In this document: piece after piece, positions 35,528 to 45,947 of the stretch
How the letters are laid out: every line of letters begins with the position of its first letter
How positions within the stretch are numbered: position 1 is the first letter of the stretch
Assembly (NCBI GenBank): GCA_001460835.1
Contig: CYKH01000513.1
Coordinates: 4,463 to 50,409, forward strand
Length of the DNA stretch: 45,947 bases
Origin: Bodo saltans
Lineage: Eukaryota; Euglenozoa; Kinetoplastea; Eubodonida; Bodonidae
Reading direction: 5' to 3'
Position numbers and translations under genes: made by a program
Notes under the pieces: model-generated
What the model was told of the DNA's origin: nothing
Seen by the model: only the letters and a program-made list of their open reading frames with translations
Database searches by the model: none

Positions 35528-37966
35528 ATGTTTTTCCATCCACGTGTGCCCAACAATCCGAGTCAACAACTCCGGAGTCTTCGGGCATCACGTTTTTGTA
35601 ATACGACAGTGACACTTCTTTTTCTAGTCATCAACATCGTTACAGCCGTCGATAGCAGCTCAGTAGTTCCATGCCCAACTGGCACGTCTGTTTCTGTCAC
35701 CATGGCAACCCACTTCCAAGGAAGCAGTGCGATTTTCTTCCAGCAGTGTGACTTCGTGCATGAAGTATTCCTCGCGAATACTCTGTCCAACGTCAACATC
35801 AGTTTTGTTGGTTGTGTGTTCCACAAAGGAAACGGCTCCATTCGGTTTGATCCTTCAGGTACATTTACCAACGTGGTGGTGGAGGTATCCAACAGTACCG
35901 TTGTCCACTGGTGGCTCATCATGTCCAGTAGTGGCGGACTAGCAGTCATTGAGGACACGTCCCCTGTTTCCGATTCCCTTTTTATTGTTGGTGGTGCAAC
36001 GTCCGGACTACCGTACCTATCTGGAGTATCGGTGCTTGTTTCGCAGCTGCTATGGACGGCAGCCTGCGTGAACAGAAGCAGCAATTTGTACGGAACCAAC
36101 GCGATTGGCCTACCATCGTACTTCACTGCAGGTGCGTGGCGCAGTGTTGACAGTCAAGGTTTCACTGGTGAAATGCAACATTGGGCACCATCGCTCTGGT
36201 ACGCCACGGGGACTGCTACTGTTGTCACACTAACCATAGTCCTATCTGGCGTTCAGACGATAGCTCTCGTAGGCTCTGTTGCAGCAGAGCTTTCAGCGAT
36301 CACATCAGGCTCCTCACAAGCATCGCTCAACGTTGCGATTGATGCGTGCGCTGGACTACCAATCGTAGCGCACGTTCATCTCGTCGCGTTTGAACTTTCT
36401 ACCACTTTAATCGCTTCCTCCGTCACAATTCAAAGCTCCGTGCTGCAGTTTGGCAACCCAGGTTACGCCGCATCAGGCGTCCTTCCTGGTGCATCAGCCT
36501 CACTTATTCGTGTTCAACCTCTTGGTAGCACGCCCTCGGACAACCTCGTAAGAAACGCAGCGTTCTCCGTTAGCTCAACGAACGTCACCATCGCCGTAGT
36601 TCCCGCGCCACGCGTCTCGTTGGTAGGCAACGTGGACATTCCTGACGGCGTCACCCCTCGATGGCGCCGGAACGTTACTGTTGGTGGCGCGTCTCTCGCC
36701 GCAACTGTCCTCCCCGCACCCATCGTGCCATCGCCTTTAGTGTCCACGGTGGGCGGCGTGAAACTAATAGGATCGATAGACGGGTACAGCAGAACTGCGC
36801 TTGCCTCCAACACTGTCTCGATAGCCGTGACCAACTCCTTTTTTAGGGCGGGACCGGCGCTTTCAACGATGGATTCGGTATCCATCTCCGCCGGATGGCT
36901 TAACAACTCGATCGTTGCTCAAGGTGTAGATGTGGTGAGCAGTTGGATTCATCTTTCACGATTGCCTCAACTTGTAGCTGCCACGATCTTCATGACGAAT
37001 GCAACGATGGAGGCAACTGGTGTGGACCGGTCGTGGATGGAGCTTGCCGCCAGTGCCATGAACACCACCGCAACGCATCCATTCTACCAAAATGTATGGA
37101 ACGACGCAGATGTCATCATGAGGGCAAGTTCCTCTCAAATTGGAGTTGCGTCTGCAGCAGGTTGGGCATTCTCCGTGTTCGCGCACACAGTCGTTATTGC
37201 TGAGTTTGGCTCTGGTGGATTGATGCACAGCAGCATCACAATTAGTGGAAGTCAGTGTCGATGCAGCGACCGATGTCATGCAGTCAATATCACCGGTGGT
37301 ATTTCAATGCTCGGCCATCGCCAAGTAGGGCGAGTGAGTGCTGACGTGCTTGTCAACCGAACAGACTCGAAGTTGACCAACGTCACGATTGCCTTTGACG
37401 CTTTTACGTTCCGCAGTCGTGTTGCATCGAAAGCTGTGACCCTTTCAACGTATTGTGCAACATTTCTTCGTCTCGGCGACAAAACATCTCCCACTGCTCC
37501 ATGTGCCTCAGTATCTCATCGGCTCACACACTTTGCTGAAGAGTTACTGTTGGATACCATCTCCAACATTCGTCTCACCATAGATGCATCCGTCGTTAGC
37601 ATCTTTGAGCCAATGACCAGCACCGCAGAGCGAAGCACAGTTCTCACCAATGCAGCGTTACAAGCATTCATGTTTCCTCCCCAAGGAACGGCATATCAGC
37701 GCCAAGGAGTGTGGCCAGCGCTCCTTCAGATCACGGCGTATCGTATGTATAACTTTTACTTTCGCCTCGGGAGTTGCTCCGTCGACGCAGGATGGGGGCA
37801 CGATGTCACGCTGATGTTTCAACAAAACGTTGATCCCTCTCGATCAAGCGCATTGGTTGAGTCTACAACGTTAACCCTCCTTAACACAACTATCACCCAC
37901 CGGGGTTGGCAAACGCGTGCAGTTGCGTGGATGTCGCCCTCAACATCGTTATGTCAGGAATCTTAG
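35528..37966 (+). CDS. Giant surface glycoprotein, part 1 (N-terminus)
   Basis: ATG at 35528 begins a protein with a basic N-region and a hydrophobic segment (TVTLLFLVINIVTAV, residues 29-43) that reads as a signal peptide or anchor. Beyond it the sequence is a long series of short beta-type strands rich in Val, Ile, Ser, Thr and Asn, with N-x-S/T sequons every 20-40 residues, for example NVNISFVGCVFHKGNGSI and VVVEVSNSTV. The pattern resembles right-handed beta-helix ectodomains and, in size and composition, the dispersed gene family (DGF-1) proteins of Trypanosoma cruzi; homology is not shown here. A Cys motif CRCSDRC is near 37256. The frame is lost at about 37900-37960; parts 2-4 continue the same protein. 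Confidence 0.75.
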   Translation: MFFHPRVPNNPSQQLRSLRASRFCNTTVTLLFLVINIVTAVDSSSVVPCPTGTSVSVTMATHFQGSSAIFFQQCDFVHEVFLANTLSNVNISFVGCVFHKGNGSIRFDPSGTFTNVVVEVSNSTVVHWWLIMSSSGGLAVIEDTSPVSDSLFIVGGATSGLPYLSGVSVLVSQLLWTAACVNRSSNLYGTNAIGLPSYFTAGAWRSVDSQGFTGEMQHWAPSLWYATGTATVVTLTIVLSGVQTIALVGSVAAELSAITSGSSQASLNVAIDACAGLPIVAHVHLVAFELSTTLIASSVTIQSSVLQFGNPGYAASGVLPGASASLIRVQPLGSTPSDNLVRNAAFSVSSTNVTIAVVPAPRVSLVGNVDIPDGVTPRWRRNVTVGGASLAATVLPAPIVPSPLVSTVGGVKLIGSIDGYSRTALASNTVSIAVTNSFFRAGPALSTMDSVSISAGWLNNSIVAQGVDVVSSWIHLSRLPQLVAATIFMTNATMEATGVDRSWMELAASAMNTTATHPFYQNVWNDADVIMRASSSQIGVASAAGWAFSVFAHTVVIAEFGSGGLMHSSITISGSQCRCSDRCHAVNITGGISMLGHRQVGRVSADVLVNRTDSKLTNVTIAFDAFTFRSRVASKAVTLSTYCATFLRLGDKTSPTAPCASVSHRLTHFAEELLLDTISNIRLTIDASVVSIFEPMTSTAERSTVLTNAALQAFMFPPQGTAYQRQGVWPALLQITAYRMYNFYFRLGSCSVDAGWGHDVTLMFQQNVDPSRSSALVESTTLTLLNTTITHRGWQTRAVAWMSPSTSLCQES

Positions 37967-40900
37967 CGTCACGGCTGCAAGTTCTGCGCGCACCGTCGTG
38001 GTGCAGGGAAGCACAAGCGGAGCATCGAAAGACGCACAGGGTCTTCAAGTGCTATGGACGAGCACCACAGTCGCGCAGACGATCACGCCCCTACAAATTG
38101 CCAGCACTATGCTAAACATCACAAATATGTCCGGCATCATGAGTGCGGTCACGTTCGCCACCGCAGCTGTGTATTACGCCAACCTGAGTTTTGGGGATGG
38201 CGGCATACTCATGACGTCCTCCACCGTCACCGTTGCAGCAGTTGACCCCACAACCACACTCCGTGGCTGGGCAGTAGATGGCTCATTAGCCGTTATCATT
38301 ACATCGAACGCTACTTTTTTGTCGACATCTAACTTCGCATCGGAGGACGGGGTGACGCTTACCCTCGTCCAAGCACCAACCTCGATGGAAATGATGTCGA
38401 TTGGTGTGTTCGCTGATTCGGTTCTCCTTAGCGATGGCGCACCGTTCTCGTTGACGCGAACGACAATCAAAGGTATTTCCATGGGCGCAGTCTTCACGAG
38501 GACGACCTTCAGCAACGCTCAGTTTTTTGTCAGCAGTGTCAGCACCATCGCTGCTGCGTGCGAAGTGTACCCAGACCGTGCGATTGGAGTTGCGTCATCT
38601 ATCTGGTCGAACAGCAATAAGACTGGAGATTCATTCTGGACTCAATGCGCAGCCACCATGTTTGTTGCCAATACGTCCTTCCTGTCAGGCTCCGCCATTT
38701 GGTTAGACTCCTCCACACTATCCACGACTATCCTTCTCGCATCGTCAACCGTTGCCACGTCCTGTTATGTTGTCCCTACTGCCCTGGACTCCATCGTGGT
38801 GCACGGAACCTGGGTCACCTCACAGATCGTCATTCGTCGCAGTAGCGTCGTGGTCGATGGTCGAGGCTCACTCAGCTCACCACGTCCAACTGGCATTATC
38901 ATCGTGTCGTCCTCGTCCGCAATTCGGACGTGGCGCTTAGTTAGTGGTAACACGACGACATCGGTAGGTGGCAACGCCACGCTGTGGAACACGACCACCA
39001 TCACCATCTCCACATCCTCCACCATTGCAATCGACAGCAGCTTCGGTCCTGCAGTGTGTCTGCAACTGTTGTACGCCACAGTGTACCGAAGTTCATTCCA
39101 AGTGAACACAGCGTCCACTATTACTGTCACATCGACAAGCCGACTACCGTCGAAGACAGGCACGGTCACGCACTACACCACGGGCAGTGCGTTGTGTCCG
39201 AATGTTGTTTCAGGATTCGCCAACTCGTCGTATCTTGATGCACAGCTCGACTCCATACGACGTGTGGTGTTGAGCAGTTCCAACGCCACTGCCACGCGCA
39301 ATGGAGCTGCGTATTTGTATTGTGGGCGTCGATGCGTCATTGCTCAATTAGAAAATAGATTTGATAGCTCCTTCCTCACCGTCATCACGGCATTAGACCC
39401 ACCTGTTCCTGCGTTGGACATGGGTTGGCTTGTCCCCTCCACAACAACGCCTGCAAACAACATCTCCGTTCCTATTCCCATGGTGAACTTCCTTGTGCAG
39501 CGTCGCAGAGCAGCACTAGTCCACTTTGGCACCGGCGGCTCGGTCATCTCCGGAGATCCAGATGATAATGTCACGATCGCATTCGGTGTGTCAGTCTTGT
39601 TCATGAAGTCCACCGTCATCACTATGTGTGAGGTGCAGCCTGTTGCTGCATACGGTCGCCTCTATGACATAACGACCGACGTTGGCGATGTGCTTAACCC
39701 CCTGCAATGCCGGTCTGTGGGAGTCTTGTTGGAGCAACCTACGCAACTGTTTGCATTCGAACTTAGAGTTGACGGCTCTACCATGCGGTCGACTGTTCAG
39801 TCTTCTGTTATCACCACGTCCGTTGCGCGGAACACGCTAGCAGATCCAGATTCTCAAGCGGCGCTTCAGCGCGCACAGATTTTATTACAGACGGCACAGA
39901 TTATGAACATGACCAGCGCGGAAGCGTACGGGTGCCGCCACTTAGTCAACGGCGTTGCGATCATGTCAGCAGCGTGGATGTACATGCCCGCCAAGGCGCT
40001 CATCCGTTGGCATGCCTTCAACGCATCCGCCAGTGCCAAGCCGGAAGATTTCTTTTCAGATTCAGTTGCCGCCACATTTATATGGGGAACTGGTGTTGTT
40101 GTCTTGCAGCGCCCAGTCAACGCCTCTGTGCTGTGGAGTGCCATGCCCATACTTTCGCTGTCTGACGCCAATGCAGTTGTGAGTGCTTGGAGCTACGTCG
40201 CTGAAACACAACCGTTGAATATCACCATCACTTCGCAGTCTACCGTCGTTGCATCGTCCTCCACGATTGCGGAGGGCTGCTCTGCTGCCAATATTCACTT
40301 TCAGGGAAGCACAGCCATCGACGGCCTATTTGTGAATGTTTCGGGTTCGTCCGTCTTGCGCGCTGCATTGTACATCATACCAGTGCTACGTGTCAACGCA
40401 ACAGCGAATGCTCTAACGAGCGCCGAAGAGAGCAGTTGTGTTGCCGTAGCTCAGTCGTCCGCCAACGCCAACAACGACAGATCCTACAACAATGCATTCA
40501 CTTCACTTTCTGCGCTTGAGAAAGAGGAGCCTGTCGCTGTGAATTTACTTTTCCACAATGTCACTCTTACTTCCACCACGATATCCATTCTGGACACGAC
40601 GATAACGGCCTTCGTCTCTCCTGTGTTCACCATCAGCACCGAACTGACAATGGCTGGAGCGTGGTTCTACGAAAGTCGATTTCCGAGGTTGACTGGCGCT
40701 GCGGCAGTAAACGGTAGCTACATGATGCACCGCGCACTTTCCCGGCATGCATGCAACATTCGTTTTGATGGCACGTACAAAACCTCATCGTGGAACAGTT
40801 TTGAAGTCAACCGAGGGCCTTCATCCGCAGCACAACTTTCCATGACGGCACGAATCTTTTCAGGAATCGATGGAAAGGCACAGAACATTGTCTTTAGTGG

Positions 40901-43556
40901 ATTGGGTTCGTGGAGGGATGCATCGAACCTCTGGAGCTTCGCATCCCTAGCAGCTCTTCCGTTAACTGCGGTAGGTTCTCCTCGAACATTTCCGGTGATG
41001 AAAGAAGCTCTGCTTCTCGGAGTCCCTCTCGCCTCAATGCTGTCAGGCAACGTGCTGATCGATAGAACGTTCAACACGAGCAACCAAACACTATCTATCG
41101 GTGGTGCGGCGTTGACTTGTGGGGGACATTGCACAAACATTGCGTTGGGGAGTACGATTTCCTCTGCTACCACGACATTATCTCCGTGGCTAGGAACACG
41201 CATCTCTATCACCGGGACGTCGTTCCTTAGTCAAGCCCTGCTTTCTGAGTTCCAACCGCCGCTCTCCGGTGTCAACTCTGACTCAGGCGTCATCCTTACC
41301 ATTTCCAGTGGTGTCTTCTCTGCGGCGAACAGAGTCACGGTGTACCTCTCCATTGGCCGATTGGCCCAGACAAGGCAGCGTGTGAGTCACAACGTGATCC
41401 TCGGGACGGTAGGACCTGAATCCCAGGTAGCCATACAAGGCGCTAGCTTTGTCTCTTCAGGGGTGAATGTCGGCATCATCAACGCAGCGCTAAGCACTGT
41501 TCAAATATCCATCACGAGCCTCTCGGGGTTTTGGAGTGGGTGCTGGGCAGGATCCCAATCGGTTGACTCGAGTGGAACTTCCTACGTTGCGCTGGGGAGG
41601 GATGTTGCGTCCTCACGTCCGTGTCTCCCCACCGTATCCACGTGTCCAACCAGCAGCGGACCCCAGTCGATAAATTCCACAACGCCAGATTCTACCCTGG
41701 AACCGTCTGTTGGTAACTTGCTGATCTGTAAATCAAACATCACGCGGAGTAGTGTCGTTCAGTTGCGGGTCCCTCAGGCCAGCCCCACCTTCACTGCAGC
41801 CGTCGTCATACCTTCGAATTGGTCGAACAGCGACAGTACGCTGATTGCTGCGAAGAACGTTCTTGTGGTAGACTCCTACCTCGGGCAGTCCTCATCGCTC
41901 ACGATTTCCCCCGTGACGCCCTCTACCACAACGTTGCAGTTGATAGCAAACGTGTCGATGCCTAGAGTCTCTTCACCGAACTCCACCGTATTCGCAACTT
42001 CCTTGTGGTGGTCGTCGGCAACCAACATTGAATTCGTGAATGTCACCGTAGACAACGCTCGAGTCGCATTCAGTGCCTCAACGATGCTGATCCGCAGCTA
42101 CGCCGCGGTCTCAGCGGATGGAATTTTAATGACAGTTGCCACGTCACACAATATTCGACTCGTTCGATCGACGTGGAGCTGCGGAGGCACAACAACGTCA
42201 TGCATTCAGCTTCCTTCAAGCACTTCACGCTCTGATGTTGTCCAAGCCGCTACGTCAACGCTAGTCACACGGAACGTCCTCTTTGGTTCTCTGTACCAAG
42301 TCGGGTTTTCCCTAAATGGCATTCAGGAGCTTTCGTCGTTTTCATCTGCGGTGAATAACAGTATCTCGCTCAACGTTATCGTGGAGGACAACACGTGGTC
42401 CACCGCAATGTTTTACGCGAGCAGTGCGCTTGCTCCCACTGCAGTTGTCTCTAGCCCATCTGCTTTCATGAGTGCCACGGTTCAAGGAATGAATGCATTG
42501 TCAAAAGCTGCTAACGTCGCTGTGACGGGGTCGACTGCGTTTGTCAACACATCGGTTGTCATGCTGCAGGGCTTCGGTGATGTATCGGCAAGCTACTTTC
42601 CCCTTGAAAGCAACACTTCTTCATTGTGGACGACATTACTGCCCCTTAGTGGCATTTACATCCCATTCGCAATTGTGCCACTCTGCACTTCCGTTGAGAT
42701 CGCTTCCGTGTTGTTTCCCACTGTGAATATGTTCGTGGGCCAAAACACGACGATATCCAATGCACGGTTTGAGTATTCCAACACACTGATGACCACCAAC
42801 TCAAGCAACATGCAATGCATGTCCTCAAACATCGCAAACATGACAGTCTCGCTCTATCAGAGTACGTGGTCAGCGTCCATAACTCCAGCAGCTGCGTCAC
42901 CGCAGCAGCTTCAGGGGGCGAATGTTTGGAACGTCGCCTTAGCAGCAAACAGTGGTGATATCGGAACGATTAACTTCATCGTGGAGCAGTCCTCAAAGCT
43001 CATTGCCGTTTCTGTGGGTGGTGGGAATGCCTTCAACATCGCTGTCGATGTAACAATCAGTGGATTGAACAGTGAAGCATGTCTATCCCCGATTGTCCCT
43101 CTCACGCTGTCGGTGACAGACGGGAGTGGACTTTCCGCCATCAGTTCACAGAATGCTACTGCATCCAATTTGTGGGTGAACGCCTGCATGAATCTATCCA
43201 CCGCCACCGCCGCCTTCAAACCTTCCAGCAGTGTCATCACCCTTAACGTTCTTCGTAATTCTTACGTAGAATCGAACGCCGCCGGAGGTGGCGCACTGAG
43301 CAGCAGCAGCTCCTCACAAATGAATGGAATCTCGTCTATTGATGCATCAAGTGCACTGAATGTATTTGTTCGTGGCAATGTGTCCTCTCAACTGTTTACC
43401 GTCAATGTCACAGTCTCTGACTCGAGTCGGGCAACTGCTACCGGTGGAGCTGTGGCTCAAGTTATTTTGATAAGGAGTAGCCACACCAACCAGAAAGCAG
43501 GAGTAGCCACACCAACCAGAAAGCACTTCTCACAGTGCAGCAGGCATCCTCCGTAG
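37945..43556 (+). CDS. Giant surface glycoprotein, part 2
   Basis: About 1,870 residues in the next frame, continuing the beta-strand, N-glycosylated ectodomain without any membrane segment. Two kinds of Cys module alternate along parts 1 and 2: a tight C-x(2-3)-C type (37256, 39321 CGRRC, 41118 CGGHC) and a wider type with 28-32 residues between Cys (38559, 39627, 41541). The real entry point is near NLSVTAASSARTVVVQG (about 37960); the ATG-like beginning at 37917 is in sequence better read in other frames. The frame ends at 43556 because of a 26-base duplication at 43474. Confidence 0.8.
43474..43525 (+). repeat. 26-base tandem duplication that breaks the giant gene
   Basis: The block beginning ggagtagccacaccaacc is present at 43474 and at 43500. 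Reading through with one copy gives SSHTNQKALLTVQQASSV, so the break is fully explained. Confidence 0.95.
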
Positions 43557-44344
43557 CAGCAACCTCAACTCGATATGCCGGTGTCGTGGAACAGCACTAT
43601 CTGCAGCAAAGCAACAACACCATGTACGCCAACGTGATGATCAACACGTCAATTACTGTTAGCACTTCATCCTCCATACGTTGTACCGTCACAAACACCA
43701 TCACCGATGAAGCAGGTGCATCCATTCCTCGTCCTTATTGGAGAGCTGCTGGTTTGCTTGATCGTATGCAGTGGCCAGCACTCTTACACGAAGACAATTC
43801 TGCCGTTCGTGTGCTTCAACAATACTCGGATGTGCTATCGTCATCGACGTCTATCAGCAGCCTTGTGAATGTACTCGTGACAGGTGACTCGGCTGTGATG
43901 TCGACCCTGACGGTGAGCGACACCCGGTTGGCGGATCGTGGCGGACTCCTTGCTGGTTACTCCATCTTCTCCAAATCGACCACCACAGCCACTCTCACAA
44001 ACATTGTACGACAATGGCGAAGTGGCGTGAGTCATTCCGCAGTCGCTAACGTAAGCGTGACGTCGTCCAATGGCGCTCGTATTCATGTCAACAATTCCAT
44101 TGCTGCAGCGTCATCCTCGACTAGTCAACGCCGGAACGATACGGCATTACCAAGCACTTGTGCTCTCGCAGCGCGCAACAAACTTGCTGCTGATCTTCTT
44201 GCTCGCTCCGTTCGCTACAGTACCAGCGTCATCGATGTGCTGGATGTCATTCCTGCCACCAGCGTGACCCCTACGTTGGCAGCCCGTCAAACTTCGGCCA
44301 CAGTGTCCATTGACAGCTCATCAACCGTCGCGTCCATGACATAA
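43526..44344 (+). CDS. Giant surface glycoprotein, part 3
   Basis: Same protein, two frames on. It continues Ser/Thr/Asn-rich strands (NVMINTSITVSTSSS, NVSVTSSNGARIHVNNS) for about 270 residues and stops at 44344, at the joint of a 274-base duplication. No independent start is credible. Confidence 0.75.
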   Translation, partial: LLTVQQASSVAATSTRYAGVVEQHYLQQSNNTMYANVMINTSITVSTSSSIRCTVTNTITDEAGASIPRPYWRAAGLLDRMQWPALLHEDNSAVRVLQQYSDVLSSSTSISSLVNVLVTGDSAVMSTLTVSDTRLADRGGLLAGYSIFSKSTTTATLTNIVRQWRSGVSHSAVANVSVTSSNGARIHVNNSIAAASSSTSQRRNDTALPSTCALAARNKLAADLLARSVRYSTSVIDVLDVIPATSVTPTLAARQTSATVSIDSSSTVASMT

Positions 44345-44616
44345 TGGCGCTCGTATTCATGTCAACAATTCCATTGCTGCAGCGTCATCCTCGACTAGTC
44401 AACGCCGGAACGATACGGCATTACCAAGCACTTGTGCTCTCGCAGCGCGCAACAAACTTGCTGCTGATCTTCTTGCTCGCTCCGTTCGCTACAGTACCAG
44501 CGTCATCGATGTGCTGGATGTCATTCCTGCCACCAGCGTGACCCCTACGTTGGCAGCCCGTCAAACTTCGGCCACAGTGTCCATTGACAGCTCATCAACC
44601 GTCGCGTCCATGACAT
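44069..44616 (+). repeat. 274-base exact tandem duplication in the giant gene
   Basis: Copies 44069-44342 and 44343-44616 are identical by eye. 274 leaves a remainder of one on division by three, which accounts for the stop at 44344. Confidence 0.97.
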
Positions 44617-45947
44617 CTATGATCTTTCCAACATATAATCAATCTGCCAGTATGGTGACAATTGCTGCTGCTGTGGATGTTTCCCTTGTACGGGCCCCGT
44701 ACACTGCATTCTCACCGAGCAGCAACCTTACTTCAGTAGGCATGTCACAAATACCCCTTGGCACGCAGCCTCCAGTTATTGTTGCGACCATCGATGATAT
44801 TCAAGTCAATGTTCACGTCTCGAGAGGATCGTTGCTGACGATTGTCGTATCATCTGGCGCTCCACAGGAGCCTTCGTCAGGTGTTCTGCCAATCGGCTGC
44901 AGTCGCCCAGTGTTTAGCGTAGGGCGTGCCTCCGTCTGGCGACGCGTTGTCAGCATTGTGCCGGGAGCACTAGTGTATGCGAATACTTCAGACCTTGTCT
45001 TCGCAACAACTGTTGCGGCTGCATCGTATGTTTCTGCTACCGCGCCGAATTCCTGCGCCGTGACTGCGTGGGCCTTACCACAGTGGTGGTTTCAGAGCGG
45101 GAATATTTCGTCGCTGCGCTGCTCTCTTAATGTTTCGGGTGGAGGTATTCGCCTAGGAGAATCAAAGGTGCCATCTTCAGTTTGTGCTATTGCGCCGCTT
45201 ATTATTGCTGCATTTGCTGTTGACGGCTCCGATCGATTTGCCAATGTCTCCGTTCCCCTCACGCCAGTGTCTCAATCAGCAACTCAATCAAGTGCTCAGC
45301 AGCATCGTGCACTCAATGTGTTGTCGATTGGAGGACCGATTTACACCACTGGTGTCGCCCGAAACAAATCCATGATTTCGGTATCTCTCAGCAATCAAGC
45401 GTCGCTCATCATCTCCCAAGAATCCACGATGACTCCTCCAAACAGTAACACCCTACCCTTCTCCCATTCGGCCGTGGTCAGCATGACGGACGTTCCAGAA
45501 TCGGGCAGTGTTGTGTTGAACGCAGAGGGCCAGTCTGTTGTCACGTTAACCCATCCTGTATCTCTTGGCGCCTCAACATCGAACGATCTCATCATCCGAC
45601 TTCCACCCCTTGCACTTCTCTCATTCAAGAGCGTTGGTTCAACAATAAGCAATATTACCCTCACTGCTTCAGATCAGTCCTTATTGCAAGGATCTGGCGA
45701 GATCATTGGAATTGCTCTTCAAGGATCATCTCGATGCAATATTGTCAACGTCGTGGTGCAAGTTTCAAATCGATCTCGGGTGTCTGGTGCATGGAGTTCG
45801 CTTTTTTCGATGGATATCGACGACATTGACACTTCAGTTTCTGTACAGCGCGCACAAAACATTTCAGTTTCGGTGGACAATGCCCCTTATGCTGGAACAT
45901 TTACCATGGGCGTGCTGATAATTCCTGAAGCGCAAGCCAGCATCAAT
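44343..45947 (+). CDS. Giant surface glycoprotein, part 4, 3' partial
   Basis: Beginning with the second copy of the 274-base block, this frame stays open to the last base of the window: SMIFPTYNQSASMVTIAAAV, then SFKSVGSTISNITLTASDQ, and finally EAQASIN. It has the same composition and sequons as the earlier parts and no membrane segment yet, so the anchor or C-terminus lies to the right of the window. With the duplications counted once, parts 1-4 make about 3,370 residues. Confidence 0.8.

Overview
The window looks like nuclear DNA of a free-living kinetoplastid close to Bodo saltans. All credible genes lie on the + strand, are intronless and closely spaced, and most are preceded by a pyrimidine tract followed by AG, as expected of a polycistronic unit whose mRNAs are matured by spliced-leader trans-splicing. 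The content fits this: a centriole/basal-body TBCC-domain protein, the heavy chain of intraflagellar-transport (IFT) dynein, low-complexity or coiled-coil proteins of kinetoplastid type, and very large Ser/Thr/Asn-rich surface proteins. The species name is inference; the kinetoplastid layout is seen directly.

Layout. 1-1893: 3' part of a TBCCD1-like gene. 2055-11248: cytoplasmic dynein-2 heavy chain (DYNC2H1/DHC2), recognised with high confidence, interrupted twice and lost just before its microtubule-binding stalk. 11504-14364: surface-protein sequence with a signal peptide, Cys-rich repeats, a scrambled patch (about 12620-12897) and a G+C-rich multi-pass membrane domain. 14724-15236: small single-pass membrane protein. 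15351-17306: Ser/Thr-rich unknown. 17710-20328: alpha/beta hydrolase of the isoprenylcysteine methylesterase type. 20511-21749: coiled-coil unknown. 21960-23855: type I membrane glycoprotein. 24012-25634: choline-transporter-like (CTL/Pns1) protein. 26043-26523: N-terminus of a type II membrane protein running into a 300-base gap of N. 26824-29600: kelch-repeat protein. 29861-32254: TPR-like protein. 32430-34640: coiled-coil protein. 34863-35268: small protein with an 11-His tract, possibly in two frames. 35528 to the right edge: a giant secreted or surface glycoprotein (about 3,370 residues visible) that runs off the window.

The dominant unexplained signal is a recurring class of short tandem duplications inside coding sequence (26, 31, 60, 162, 179, 274 and 102/417 bases) in at least five of the genes. 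Some copies are identical by eye. Others differ only at synonymous positions (8 of 8 in the kelch gene, about 14 of 14 in the TBCCD1 gene). Four shift the frame by exactly the amount needed to explain an otherwise broken gene. The simplest reading is that two diverged haplotypes were joined end to end during assembly, so several apparent pseudogenes here may be intact in the organism. The alternative is a real tendency to local tandem duplication.

Functionally, TBCCD1 and dynein-2 both belong to basal-body/flagellum biology, and the surface proteins suggest a large variable glycoprotein repertoire. Co-location in a kinetoplastid cluster does not imply shared function. Expression would be set mainly after transcription; upstream ORFs and hairpins in several leaders are the visible candidates. 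I see no rRNA, tRNA, CRISPR array or retroelement, and no virus-like element.
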